A DNA stretch of 49,758 nucleotides from Clostridia bacterium (GCA_017436285.1 JAFSDL010000022.1:1-49758); one strand, 5' to 3'. Positions 1 to 9,803 are shown, numbered from the stretch's first letter. Notes: generated by a model from the letters alone, not told the origin. A program made the numbers and translations.

Positions 1-3000
1 AAACGCCTGAGCACCAATTTCTGTCACATCGGGGAGATTGATAGATGCCAATTGGGTAACGAGTTCCTGATCTACAATTTTTCCGGCTTCATCATATATG
101 TCGCCGGGACCAAAAGCAACACCGTCCCAGTTGGTAGTACCTGGAATCGTGGTCACGCCCTTGAGGGTGAGATGGATACTGCCGTCTGCAACGCCCTCGG
201 TGTCGCAGATGGCACGGCGGATGGCGGTAATCATCTCGGCAGGGGCATCGGGTGCAAGGGCAACTTCAATATCCGTCTCGCCTGCTGCAAGCTGCTGTGC
301 TACTACAGCTTTGAGTTCCTCAGCGGTCATAGTTAATCCACAAACTGCACAAACGCCATCAATATATTTATGACCTTCTGTCTTTGAAACAATTTCAATT
401 GTTTTAGTTCCTAATAGTTCATTTTGGAATGTTGCCGTATATTTAACCCTACCATCCTGTATACAAGTCAGTTCTGCAAGAGTTTCACTTGTTGTATTAA
501 CAGTTTCAGTTGCAACCTTTTCACCGCAAAGGGTACACATAGCTGTTGCTGTGCAGGTGGAGTATTTGTTACCCCATCTGTAATATACCTTTACATTATC
601 GGCACACTCTGTGCCTGTTACCTCACCGTATTTTGCAACGAGTACAGTTAAGTCATTTTCATCCAGCTTACCGTCACCGTTAATATCAGAAGCATATTTT
701 TTATATGTAGCAAGCTTTTCGGGATTTTCTATAGCGTGCTTTATTGCTTTAATGTCTGCTTCTTCAAATGCAATGCCGTTTAAGTCATAGTCACCGACTG
801 CATAAACATCAACAGTTGTAAAGCCGTTTATGAAAAGGTGGAGAAGGTATGCATCAATAACATCAAGATATCCGTCACCGTCAAGGTCATATTTCACTAT
901 ATCATCATAGCTTGCAGTTTCTATTTGTTCGTGGTCATCTGCAAGAGCTTTATTAACAAGTGCCTGATAGTCGGTTACATCAACTGTTCCGTCACCGTTT
1001 GTATCACCAACATTTGCAACGGAGTAGTTGCCTGTTTCGCCTACTGTTACAACCTTGTAAAGTTCATTATCTGTTATAATTGGGAGTGAGCCTTCTGTAT
1101 TGCTCATCTGTCCCCAAATCTGCACGGTGTTACCTTGCTGAAGAAGGTATGCAACCTCACCACTTGCAAATTGTTCAGGTGTTTTTGCCATCGTATTTGT
1201 ATAAACTTGATTTGATGTGTCTCGTTTACCATAGAAACCAATACCATCCGCTTCACACCAATAAATATTGGTAAATACGCAGGTGTTACTATCTGTATTC
1301 TGATAACCAACAATTGCACCTGCATTTGTTCCTGTTATATCACCTACATAGGTACAGTTAGCAATATCAAAATATTGTGTTCCGTTCCAACCTTCACCAA
1401 TTAAACCACCTGCATTTGTTCCACTGATATCTGCATATACAGCACAATTTTCTATTTTTGAATACATCTCGTCCGAATGTTTGCCACCGAAGTAGCCTGC
1501 TAAACCGCCTGCATTGCCATTAGAGTTAGTAACATCTACATAAGAAATAACATTTTGGATAGTTGTGCGATAAGCACTTCCTACAACGGCGCCGATATTA
1601 CCGGTGGTGTTAGCTGTAACTGTCCCATAAAGAATAACATTGCGGAAAACTGAGTAGTTAAAACTGCTGAACAAACCACTAGACTGATTCAATGTAATAC
1701 TATGTCCGTTACCATCAAAAACAGAGGCATTTTGTATGCCATCGAGTAAATTGATTGGCATCCATTGCTTGCTGTCAGGTATTATTAAATCTGATGTAAG
1801 AACAGCATTAAACTTAGTTAACGAGCCATAATTGACTTGTTCTGCTAACCAAAACAGATTACCGACATTACCGATTTCGTAATAGCCGTCTGCGTTCAGC
1901 ACTGCAGGCTGGTAAACGTCGCAAGTTAAGCAGAAGCCATTGTCATCAAATTTGTGGGTACATTCATATCCGCAGACAGTGCATTTTCCTGTTATATCAA
2001 ACGCACATCCATCATAGCAACGGGTTCCCATACGCATCGTATAGCTCTTGCCGCCAACCCAGTTATATGTATTACCTGGATTTGCGTTTGCGATATCATC
2101 GCCTGCCAATTCAAAAGCAATGCACTCGCCCTCGGAAGTGGTTACCCCGACCTGAATTGTCTTACCCTCAAAAGCAGCATCATCACACTTCCAGGTATCC
2201 ATATTTGCTAGCGGAAGTGCCAGGGCATAAGCAATATAGCTCTTGCCGGGCTCAAGGGTATAATCATTTAATAAATTGGTGGTAATAGAATCGTAGGTAC
2301 TGTAAGCGGAATTGCTGTAAAAGAGTTCCGGGTATCTATTCTCCGCTTTTATTTCAATATCGCAAAATTTAGCTGCAGCGGGTACGGAGTTTCCGTCAGC
2401 ATCTACCACACGAAGCGTCACGCTTTCAAGGGACAATGCTTTCTCGTGGGTATTGGTAATAATAAAGCGGAAGGTTGCGGGAATGTGGTCAAAGGACATA
2501 GAGGTGGTGCCATTTTCAATTATAGATTCTCCGTACATCAGCATATCGTCGCTTAAAAAGCTCGGATCACCGCTGGCTGTCTGCGTGAAGACGTTTGCCA
2601 CAGAGCCGAATCCCTCAGCTATAAATCCATCATTTATGTAGTTATCAAATCCGTGGGTAGCAGTGATGTATGTTCCGTCCTCATAATCGGAAGAAAGAGG
2701 GAACTCTGCCCAATGCAGGTCAGAAGATTTCGAATAATCGCTGTGAGCCTGAATGTTGGAGGTTTCATAACTAACAACGCCATCGGGATCAACCAATGTA
2801 ACGTCAAGGGTATCCCCGTAGCCCCATTGGAAGATCAGGTTGCCTTTGCCGGCTTCATCGCTCCACGAAGTACCTGCAGCAGAAGTATAGGAAGTGATCG
2901 GATTTATGAAAACGGCGCCAAATTCGCTGTCATCACTGTCAAAGCCGTATCCCTCAATAACGGGGATAGTAGACTCCACCGCACCTGCGGTTATACTCAC

Positions 3001-3084
3001 CATAGGCACATAGCTCATTACAAGAGCAAGGCAAAGTGCTATGCTCAATATCTTTCTTAATGTTCTGTTAGTTTTTGTCTTCAT
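1..3084 (-). CDS. Modular secreted surface protein, C-terminus beyond window (fimbrillin-like region, GLUG repeats, internal dockerins, LRR start)
   Basis: Open reading frame of 1028 codons with no stop before the left edge, so the C-terminus is missing. It starts at ATG 3084 behind an AAAGGAAG ribosome site. A signal peptide (about residues 1-35, hydrophobic core ILSIALCLALVMSYVPM) implies export. About residues 37-335 resemble a fimbrillin/Mfa-like beta domain (my reading, weak). CxxC-rich segments (CTVCGYECTH, near 366) follow, then GLUG-type repeats (NAGGLAGY, NAGAIVGY, about 500-620). Next come two tandem dockerin-like modules at about 690-820 with EF-hand loops such as DTNGDGTVDVTD and DLDGDGYLDVID. 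The last 200 residues carry another CxxC pair, and the end (INLPDVTEIGAQAF) looks like the start of BspA-type leucine-rich repeats. Dockerins inside a chain rather than at its end are unusual. The role is probably adhesion or attachment at the cell surface; no enzymatic domain is visible. Confidence 0.85.
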   Translation of the reverse strand, partial: MKTKTNRTLRKILSIALCLALVMSYVPMVSITAGAVESTIPVIEGYGFDSDDSEFGAVFINPITSYTSAAGTSWSDEAGKGNLIFQWGYGDTLDVTLVDPDGVVSYETSNIQAHSDYSKSSDLHWAEFPLSSDYEDGTYITATHGFDNYINDGFIAEGFGSVANVFTQTASGDPSFLSDDMLMYGESIIENGTTSMSFDHIPATFRFIITNTHEKALSLESVTLRVVDADGNSVPAAAKFCDIEIKAENRYPELFYSNSAYSTYDSITTNLLNDYTLEPGKSYIAYALALPLANMDTWKCDDAAFEGKTIQVGVTTSEGECIAFELAGDDIANANPGNTYNWVGGKSYTMRMGTRCYDGCAFDITGKCTVCGYECTHKFDDNGFCLTCDVYQPAVLNADGYYEIGNVGNLFWLAEQVNYGSLTKFNAVLTSDLIIPDSKQWMPINLLDGIQNASVFDGNGHSITLNQSSGLFSSFNYSVFRNVILYGTVTANTTGNIGAVVGSAYRTTIQNVISYVDVTNSNGNAGGLAGYFGGKHSDEMYSKIENCAVYADISGTNAGGLIGEGWNGTQYFDIANCTYVGDITGTNAGAIVGYQNTDSNTCVFTNIYWCEADGIGFYGKRDTSNQVYTNTMAKTPEQFASGEVAYLLQQGNTVQIWGQMSNTEGSLPIITDNELYKVVTVGETGNYSVANVGDTNGDGTVDVTDYQALVNKALADDHEQIETASYDDIVKYDLDGDGYLDVIDAYLLHLFINGFTTVDVYAVGDYDLNGIAFEEADIKAIKHAIENPEKLATYKKYASDINGDGKLDENDLTVLVAKYGEVTGTECADNVKVYYRWGNKYSTCTATAMCTLCGEKVATETVNTTSETLAELTCIQDGRVKYTATFQNELLGTKTIEIVSKTEGHKYIDGVCAVCGLTMTAEELKAVVAQQLAAGETDIEVALAPDAPAEMITAIRRAICDTEGVADGSIHLTLKGVTTIPGTTNWDGVAFGPGDIYDEAGKIVDQELVTQLASINLPDVTEIGAQAF

Positions 3085-3118
3085 AGTATCTTCCTTTCGG
3101 ACAATTTCCCGTTATCAC

Positions 3119-5734
3119 TTATGCCTCACCTACAAAATAAAGAGGGAACATACTTGTAAGTGTGTTTAAATCATCATAGGAAACCTTACCGTCTGCATTT
3201 AAGTCACAAGCGTATTTCTCGTGCGTTGCAAGGGTTTCGGGATTTCCCATTGCCTCTGCCATTGCAAGAATATCAGCCTCTTCAAAAGCAACACCATTCA
3301 AATCGTAATCACCAACTGCATATACATCAACAGTTGTAAAGCCGTTTATGAAAAGGTGGAGAAAGTATGCATCAATAACATCAAGATATCCGTCACCGTC
3401 AAGGTCATATTTCACTATATCATCATAGCTTGCAGTTTCAATCTGTTCGTGGTCATCTGCAAGTGCTTTATTAACAAGTGCCTGATAGTCCTCTACATCA
3501 ACTGTTCCGTCACCGTTAGTGTCACCAACATTTGCAACTGAATAGTTACCCATATCGCCCACTGTTACAACCTTGTAAAGCTCATTATCTGTTATAATTG
3601 GGAGTGAGCCTTCTGTATTGCTCATTTGTCCCCATGCTTCGCCTAAGAGATATGCAACCTCGCCGCTTGCGAACTGCTCGGCAGTTTTAAAGGTTGTTCC
3701 GTCAATACTATCTGTTTCTTCGGTTGCAAGATAATAACAATTTTGGGTAGTAGCACCCATAGGTTCATAATTCTCGCTTGTAATTCCACCTGCATATTCT
3801 TGTGCTATTACTGAGCCTGTGTTATAGCAACCGGATATTTTAGCCTGATTTTGTCCTGAAATTCCGCCTGCATATCTATTAGCTTCGATGGTTCCGGTGT
3901 TATAACAATTTACAACTGAAGCCTTTGATTGAGTCAAATTTCCGATTATACCACCTGCATACAAATTAGCTTTTACAAATGCATCACTTGAAGAACCAAC
4001 CACTTCACCATAGGATAACCCGGCAATAGCACCTACATAATTCTTTCCGTAGAAGAACGAATTTTCTATCCGTATATTTTTCGCATTTGCATCCGAACCG
4101 ATACAACCGAACATGCCCACATTATCTACGGTTTCATCATTGAAATACAAGCCGGAAACTGTTTTATTATTACCATTAAAAACACCCAAATATCTGGTTA
4201 CATATGTATTACCAATGGGTGTCCAATCATATACACTTTCATTTCCAACAGCAGTATAAGCACCGTTTTCACTGATTTTACCGGGATTAACTACAATATC
4301 CCTTGTTAGAACAGCATTTATTGAAGGCTCTCCGCTGTTAACCCTATTAGAAAACCAAAAAAGCTTACCCGGGTTATCTATTTCATAATAGTTTTCGCTG
4401 TTAAGCTCAGGGGCTTCAAAGCTACCGCAATAAATACAGAACCCTTTTTCATAGCTACAACCGCCGTTGCTTGCAACTTTAACATTTCTTAAGCTTATAG
4501 CTTGTGAAGCATCAATGGGTTCTGTTGTGCAAACCTCACCCAAGCTATAGAAATTTTTATTTTCTCCAAGATAATCCTCTGCAGTTGTACCCTCTGCATT
4601 AAAGCCTAAATAACCGGTAAAAGTACCGCCATTTATCGTGCAAAGGGTGTTAAATTCCAAATCAACATATTGGCAACATCCTGTTCCCACTGAATCTTCA
4701 ATTATCACATTAGCATTAAAAATAAGATTTTCAGAAGAAACACAATCAATATTTTGACCATTAAGATCCAAAGTAACCGAATTATTAAAATAAATGCTGT
4801 CACCCCATGTACAGCAGTATCCGATAAGCTTTATAATACTGCCTTCGGGTGCGATACCAACTGCCTCATATAATTCGCGATAGTATTCTTTTGTTGTACC
4901 ATTAATTACAATAACACTGTAATACTGATAACCGCAAACTGTACATTTCCCATCATCATCGTATTCCTGGTGCTCATGTTCTGATCCACAAATATCACAA
5001 TAGCCATCATTCCAAATATGATCTCCACAAACAGCACCACATACACAAGCACCATTCTCCCAAAGGTGATTATTTAAATCCACTTCGCCTTTTATATACT
5101 TATCACAAAGGTTACAATATTGTCCCTGACAAGTGGCATAATCGCTTAAATCATGGTTGTTTTCATCAATTTCACCATAATATGTGTAACAAAGCTCACA
5201 CTGCTGCCCCCTACAAGTTGCCGTGCCGCCCTGATGCTTTGACGAATCCACTTCTCCGTAATACTCACCGCAAATATCGCATTTTTGACCTTTGCAAGTA
5301 ACCTCACCGCCTTGGTGCTCGTGAGATTTAGTAAGAGTAACAGAATAACTGATAATACCGTCTTCTTCATCATCTCCACTATCATAATCACTTAAAACGA
5401 AATAATACACCTCTCCTGCCGTATATGTATGCACAAGGCGAAAATCATATCCACCCTCATAATCATCTGCACCAACAATAAAAACCATTTCACTATTATA
5501 GAGGCTTACATACGGATCGGTGGATGAATCAGATTCCAATACATATTCTGCGTCACTTTCAGGAATGAACTTCAAGGTTACAGAATCAACACCGTTAACA
5601 GTCAAAGTCTCCCCTTCTGTAATTACAATTTCTTCAGCACTTACTCTAAAGCTTAAAATCGGCACATAGCTCATTACAAGAGCAAGGCAAAGTGCTATAC
5701 TCAATATCTTTTTTACTGTTTTAGTTGCTTTCAT
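3119..5734 (-). CDS. Secreted GLUG-repeat protein with C-terminal tandem dockerin-like modules
   Basis: 871 residues, ATG 5734 behind AAAGGAG. The signal peptide spans about 1-34. Residues about 35-140 resemble a pre-peptidase C-terminal-type beta domain. About 140-270 hold repeated CxxC/CxxCG units with intervening histidines (CDICGEYYGEVDSSKHQGG and relatives), likely metal-binding or disulfide modules. A beta-helix-like stretch and GLUG repeats (AGGIIGN, AGGISGQ, AGGITSE) fill about 460-665. The C-terminus (about 736-871) has four EF-hand-like dockerin repeats: DTNGDGTVDVED, DLDGDGYLDVID, DYDLNGVAFEEAD and DLNADGKVSYDD. It lies 34 bases downstream of the next paralogue's start and shares nearly identical DNA with it over the signal peptide and dockerin segments. 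It is probably a cell-surface or cellulosome-associated adhesin. No cohesin is seen here, so the dockerin partner is unknown. Confidence 0.88.
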   Translation of the reverse strand: MKATKTVKKILSIALCLALVMSYVPILSFRVSAEEIVITEGETLTVNGVDSVTLKFIPESDAEYVLESDSSTDPYVSLYNSEMVFIVGADDYEGGYDFRLVHTYTAGEVYYFVLSDYDSGDDEEDGIISYSVTLTKSHEHQGGEVTCKGQKCDICGEYYGEVDSSKHQGGTATCRGQQCELCYTYYGEIDENNHDLSDYATCQGQYCNLCDKYIKGEVDLNNHLWENGACVCGAVCGDHIWNDGYCDICGSEHEHQEYDDDGKCTVCGYQYYSVIVINGTTKEYYRELYEAVGIAPEGSIIKLIGYCCTWGDSIYFNNSVTLDLNGQNIDCVSSENLIFNANVIIEDSVGTGCCQYVDLEFNTLCTINGGTFTGYLGFNAEGTTAEDYLGENKNFYSLGEVCTTEPIDASQAISLRNVKVASNGGCSYEKGFCIYCGSFEAPELNSENYYEIDNPGKLFWFSNRVNSGEPSINAVLTRDIVVNPGKISENGAYTAVGNESVYDWTPIGNTYVTRYLGVFNGNNKTVSGLYFNDETVDNVGMFGCIGSDANAKNIRIENSFFYGKNYVGAIAGLSYGEVVGSSSDAFVKANLYAGGIIGNLTQSKASVVNCYNTGTIEANRYAGGISGQNQAKISGCYNTGSVIAQEYAGGITSENYEPMGATTQNCYYLATEETDSIDGTTFKTAEQFASGEVAYLLGEAWGQMSNTEGSLPIITDNELYKVVTVGDMGNYSVANVGDTNGDGTVDVEDYQALVNKALADDHEQIETASYDDIVKYDLDGDGYLDVIDAYFLHLFINGFTTVDVYAVGDYDLNGVAFEEADILAMAEAMGNPETLATHEKYACDLNADGKVSYDDLNTLTSMFPLYFVGEA

Positions 5735-5780
5735 TATATTTGCTCCTTTCGGATTCAGTTGATAAAAGCTATATCAAACC

Positions 5781-8015
5781 TCAAAAGAACAGATTAAAAA
5801 TGTAGCTTATTATTTTCAAAACGAACTCTAAAAGTCTAAAATATTGATTTGCATCGTAATTTTCTTCTGCATTATCTATTTTTGCTTCAATTTCTGCTAT
5901 ATCATCTTCAATTTCTGCGGCAGACTCAGGGTTTGAGGCTTTGATTTCTTCAAGGTCCGCCTTCATTTCGGCAATAAGCTCTGCATACTCTTCTCCCTGA
6001 TGTGTTTTTTCAAACTCTGCTATTTTCTCTTCAATTTCTGTGTAATCGGGCTTTATAAATGTACCGTCTTCTATACCTTCCTCCAGCTCGTCACACATTT
6101 CATTGAAATCCTCTGCGAGACCGTCAAGAATATATTGCTCATCCTCAGAATAGTTGTTTCTGAGCCACATTCCGTCAAGATGCTCATTTAACATTTCTGT
6201 ATACTTTTCTCTTGCATATTCAATGGCAGCGTCATTCAGATTGTCGTTATCCATTATTTTTTGGAAACGCTCATAGGATTCATCATATCCACTGTAATCG
6301 GCTTTTTTCGCACCACAGCTACACTCATCACTCTCAGAAAATGAATGGTTGTGTGAATCTACTATTTTTATTCTGCCTTCGCCGTCAGGGTTGCCATATT
6401 GCTCTGAGGTTATTCTTCCGTCAAGAGTTTCGGTAAAATATTTTATAAGCATTTCAGAATCACAGGGCAGACCCTCTTGTTGAATAACTCTTGCACTATC
6501 GAGCATTGTTAGTCCGTCTCCGCCCTGAAGAAGCACGTAAGCACTGCCCGCTAATGTGTATTTTTCATCAAGGTCAACAGTCTTGCCGTCTATAAGTACA
6601 TTCTGAACACGACGTTCTTTAGTTTCATCGATTTCGATAAAATTATCAAGCTGGTCGGTGACAACAGGTGTTTCTAAATAAGTATGCAATTCAAATGTTA
6701 CACCTGAAACCTGGAAAAAGCTACCTAGTGATTCGGGACACTTACGAGCACCATGCTCAAGCACATCAATAAGCTGTTGTCCCGTAACCTCAAGAACACA
6801 CATATCATTATTGAATGCGTTAACATCCATAAGCATTTTTCTTGTTACATTTCCCGCTTCAATTTCTGCGCGGATACCGCCACCATTGGCTATTGCAACA
6901 TCCGCACCTGTTACAGAACGATAAGCATCGGCAACAAAATCGCCTGCGTTAGTTTCTCTCTTACGCACTGCCCAGGTTCTATCGAAATCATAAGCGATAA
7001 GATGTGCTTCAGAGGTGCCGATTTCTTCATATAGATGTTCTATATCTTCGTTATAACTATCAACCTTGTTTTTAACAGAGCTGTAAGCAAATCTTGCATC
7101 TGTTGATAATTCGCCGATATTTATATTATCGGGATTAACAAGCTCAAATTCAGCACCGTTTCCGCTTATTGTCAACACACCGAAATTTGCAAATTTCGTA
7201 CCGGTTGAAGTAAGAATTACATCTTCGTTATTTTCATTTTTATAAACAGCACTTTCTATTGTTTCATGAGAATGAGCGTCAATATAATAGTCAATACCGC
7301 TTGTGTTTGCGATAATATCGGTTGATTTCCAACCATCAGTTGTTTCAAGAATTCCGGTGTGACCTGCAGCAACAACTATATCTGCACCATCGAGGATTGC
7401 GTTATCAACACTCGCCTGAACATTTTCATAAAGTATCTCATTTGTCATTGCATCGGGATATACAGGGAAACCATAAATGAAATTACCGTTTTCATCCTTA
7501 AAATACTCGGGAGATGCTTTTGTGGTGGTTTCAGGGGTTGAAATTCCAATAAAAGCAACCTGATAATCGCCAAAATCTTCTATTTTATATGGTGCAAATA
7601 CGGATGAAACGTCAGAAAGGTAATAAAAGTTTGAGCTTATATAATCATAATCTGCCTTATTCTGTGCAAGGTCAAGAAATATCTCCATACCATAGTCAAA
7701 CTCATGGTTACCGGGTACGGCATAGTCGTAGCCAACAGCATTCATAATATCAACAACAGCTTCGCCCTTAGTCATAGAACCTATAACCTCACCTTGTATT
7801 GCATCACCTGCATCAACGGTTACAACATTCTTTCCCTGAGCTATAAGCTCCGCTCTGTATGCGGCAAGAACGGGATAATCGTCAATTGCACAGTGAACAT
7901 CGTTTGTGTAAAGAATAACTGTTTCAACTTCCTGTGCACTGACAGACACAGAAATAATCGTCAACAGCATTGACAACACAAGTAATACACTTAAAAGCTT
8001 TGTAGTTCTTTTCAT
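5781..8015 (-). CDS. Secreted 5'-nucleotidase / UshA-like metallophosphoesterase
   Basis: 744 residues with a signal peptide (about 1-27). The N-terminal calcineurin-type domain carries the family metal ligands: NDVH (D39, H41), DAGD (D71), GNHEFDYG (N103, H104), GHTG (H219) and DAHSH (H248, H250). The 5'-nucleotidase C-terminal substrate-binding domain follows (about 335-555), with NGGGIR at 377-382. Family members dephosphorylate extracellular nucleotides for nucleoside and phosphate scavenging. After the enzyme domains come a CSCG motif like the CxxC units of the neighbouring surface proteins, a charged, probably coiled-coil stretch (about 640-720), and a short hydrophobic tail (FVLKIISYIFNLFF) that may touch the membrane. 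There is no sortase signal. The start has a good GGAGG-type ribosome site. Transcription is probably its own. Confidence 0.93.
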   Translation of the reverse strand: MKRTTKLLSVLLVLSMLLTIISVSVSAQEVETVILYTNDVHCAIDDYPVLAAYRAELIAQGKNVVTVDAGDAIQGEVIGSMTKGEAVVDIMNAVGYDYAVPGNHEFDYGMEIFLDLAQNKADYDYISSNFYYLSDVSSVFAPYKIEDFGDYQVAFIGISTPETTTKASPEYFKDENGNFIYGFPVYPDAMTNEILYENVQASVDNAILDGADIVVAAGHTGILETTDGWKSTDIIANTSGIDYYIDAHSHETIESAVYKNENNEDVILTSTGTKFANFGVLTISGNGAEFELVNPDNINIGELSTDARFAYSSVKNKVDSYNEDIEHLYEEIGTSEAHLIAYDFDRTWAVRKRETNAGDFVADAYRSVTGADVAIANGGGIRAEIEAGNVTRKMLMDVNAFNNDMCVLEVTGQQLIDVLEHGARKCPESLGSFFQVSGVTFELHTYLETPVVTDQLDNFIEIDETKERRVQNVLIDGKTVDLDEKYTLAGSAYVLLQGGDGLTMLDSARVIQQEGLPCDSEMLIKYFTETLDGRITSEQYGNPDGEGRIKIVDSHNHSFSESDECSCGAKKADYSGYDESYERFQKIMDNDNLNDAAIEYAREKYTEMLNEHLDGMWLRNNYSEDEQYILDGLAEDFNEMCDELEEGIEDGTFIKPDYTEIEEKIAEFEKTHQGEEYAELIAEMKADLEEIKASNPESAAEIEDDIAEIEAKIDNAEENYDANQYFRLLEFVLKIISYIFNLFF

Positions 8016-8047
8016 AATATTTCCTCCTTGAAATGTATTTATATTAT

Positions 8048-8752
8048 TTACTTGCTTTTTATATTATGGAGCATTTGTTCAAAGGTTTCCTCTGTTGTTT
8101 TATCAACATATTCTTTAAACTCTTTGAAAATTCGTTCTCCGATATGTTTATAATCATAGCTTAAAGCTTTTTGGATTTTTGTTTTTCGTAAAGCTTCGGG
8201 TACACCGTAGATAATAAGGATTTTATCAAGAGCTCCCGAAATTCTTGTTTCAAGTGGTATATGTTCATCCAAAGACATAAGCGTTGCATACTCTATGCCC
8301 GAAACAAGTATTTCCGCTTCCTTGAACTGTTCATCCGTCCAACCCTTGCAATATTCTTTATAAACCTCTTTAGAGCGTTCTGTATCATTTTCACGAATTA
8401 TTTTTAGTGTGACAGGGCTCTGATAGGAAGAAATGAAGAAATCCTTTGCAACAGGATTACTTTCACAAGCTGATGCCATTGTCATAAGCTCAAGGCAAAC
8501 TGCCATTACAGAGCTTATTCCTTCCTTGGTTTCATCATCAATAAGCTTCCTTTGAAACTTACAAAGGTCTGCTACGAGTACACTTAAAAGATGCTCTTTT
8601 GTGGGGTAGTAATATGTAAGGTTACCTGTGCTCATTCCAAGCTCTTTGGCTATTATATTCGGTGATGTTACAGAATAACCATTCTGAAAAAACAGCCTTG
8701 TTGCAGTTTTAATTATTTCGTGCTTTGTAACACTTGATTTTTTCAATGCCAT
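8048..8752 (-). CDS. TetR-family transcriptional regulator
   Basis: I choose ATG 8752 (234 residues, MALKKSSVTKHEI...) because AAGGAG lies 6 bases or so upstream; a longer reading to 8863 has no ribosome site. The N-terminal helix-turn-helix is typical of TetR: IIKTATRLFFQNGYSVTSPN, then IAKELGMSTGNLTYYYPTKEHLL. The C-terminal ligand-binding half is unassigned. Such proteins usually repress adjacent transporters or efflux genes. The neighbours are a 5'-nucleotidase downstream and an EamA transporter upstream on the same strand, but a terminator separates it from the transporter. The target cannot be named. Confidence 0.9.
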   Translation of the reverse strand: MALKKSSVTKHEIIKTATRLFFQNGYSVTSPNIIAKELGMSTGNLTYYYPTKEHLLSVLVADLCKFQRKLIDDETKEGISSVMAVCLELMTMASACESNPVAKDFFISSYQSPVTLKIIRENDTERSKEVYKEYCKGWTDEQFKEAEILVSGIEYATLMSLDEHIPLETRISGALDKILIIYGVPEALRKTKIQKALSYDYKHIGERIFKEFKEYVDKTTEETFEQMLHNIKSK

Positions 8753-8889
8753 ATCCTTCTCCTTGATAACTTTAGTACTTGTGCTAATGCCCTCTGCTGA
8801 CATTTTAGCGCAAGTGCGAAAACAATTCAATATTTTTTTCAAAATTCGTTTAATTTTTAACATTTTTTATTTATAAAGATAAAAAAGGA

Positions 8890-8919
8890 TCTGTAAAAAA
8901 CCGACAAGTTTTTTACAGC
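8890..8919 (-). terminator. Rho-independent terminator after the EamA gene
   Basis: Perfect 11-bp arms (CTGTAAAAAAC at 8891-8901 and its complement at 8908-8918) with a 6-base loop. On the minus strand the stem is followed by ATCC and a run of six T. It sits just past the EamA stop at 8934 and ahead of the TetR gene. Confidence 0.75.
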
Positions 8920-8933
8920 TCCCTAAATTTTCA

Positions 8934-9803
8934 TTATTTAAAGAATGCCATAAGGAGTGTTCCGGCAATCATCAATAATAATCCGGAAAAAGCTTTTTTG
9001 GAAAGCCTTTCACGGAACACAAGATAAGAAAACGCAACAGTTACCACGATGCTGAGCTTGTCAATAGGAACAACAACGCTGACCATACCGTGTGCTATGG
9101 CATGATAGTAGCAAAGCCACGATGCACCTGTTGCGATACCTGAAAGAGAGATTAACAAAAGCTCTTTTTTATCGATGGTCTTAAGCCCTTTTTGCTTTCC
9201 CTTTGCAAATACGATAATCCACGCCATAATGAGAACAACAGCGGTACGGATTGCTGTTCCGAGATTTGATTCCACTCCTGATATTCCTACCTTGGCGAGT
9301 ATTGACGTTAATGCGGCAAAGACAGCGGCGAGAACAGCATATATCATCCACAAATGTCCCTGCACATGTTGCTCAGTTTTTTTCTTTTCCACCATCAAAA
9401 GGATTCCGATACCGAGAATTGCGGTAGCAATAAGCTTTATCACAAGGTTTGAAGTTTCACCAAAGCAGATTATCGCCAGCAAAACCGTAAGTATGGTGCT
9501 CGATTTATCAATAGGAACAACCTTATTGATATCTCCTATGGAAAGTGCCTTGAAATAGCATATCCATGACGCGCCGGTAGCAAGACCCGAAAGGACAAGG
9601 AATAAAAGGGAAGTTGATTTTATGTCGGTTATTGTTCCGAAAGAACCCGCAACAAGCACCATAATCCACGAAAAAACAAAAACAACAATGGTACGCAAAG
9701 CTGTTGCAAGATCAGAATCAGTCTTTTTAATGCCGCATTTAGCGAGAATGGACGTTAGTCCCGCAAAGACAGCGGAAAAGACAGCTGTAATAATCCAAAG
9801 CAT
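8934..9803 (-). CDS. EamA-family (DMT superfamily) transporter
   Basis: 289 residues from ATG 9803, chosen because GGAGG sits 9 bases upstream and because the N-terminal extension to 9953 is not membrane-like. About ten hydrophobic segments make two EamA repeats. The halves are strikingly alike (AVFAGLTSILAKCGI near the start and AVFAALTSILAKVGI in the middle), followed in each by A(L/I)RT and W(I)xV segments and by GxATGASW. This is the classic DMT internal duplication with unusually little divergence. Family members export or import small metabolites; the substrate is unknown. It is transcribed alone and ends in a hairpin terminator. Confidence 0.9.
   Translation of the reverse strand: MLWIITAVFSAVFAGLTSILAKCGIKKTDSDLATALRTIVVFVFSWIMVLVAGSFGTITDIKSTSLLFLVLSGLATGASWICYFKALSIGDINKVVPIDKSSTILTVLLAIICFGETSNLVIKLIATAILGIGILLMVEKKKTEQHVQGHLWMIYAVLAAVFAALTSILAKVGISGVESNLGTAIRTAVVLIMAWIIVFAKGKQKGLKTIDKKELLLISLSGIATGASWLCYYHAIAHGMVSVVVPIDKLSIVVTVAFSYLVFRERLSKKAFSGLLLMIAGTLLMAFFK

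Noticed and set aside
3221-3541. Plus-strand frames opposite the dockerin segments (also near 838-1089)
   Set aside because: Antisense shadows of the repeated dockerin DNA; they appear twice because the module is duplicated.
8753-8863. N-terminal extension of the TetR regulator
   Set aside because: The extension lacks a ribosome site and precedes an ATG with AAGGAG in the right place, where the family normally begins.
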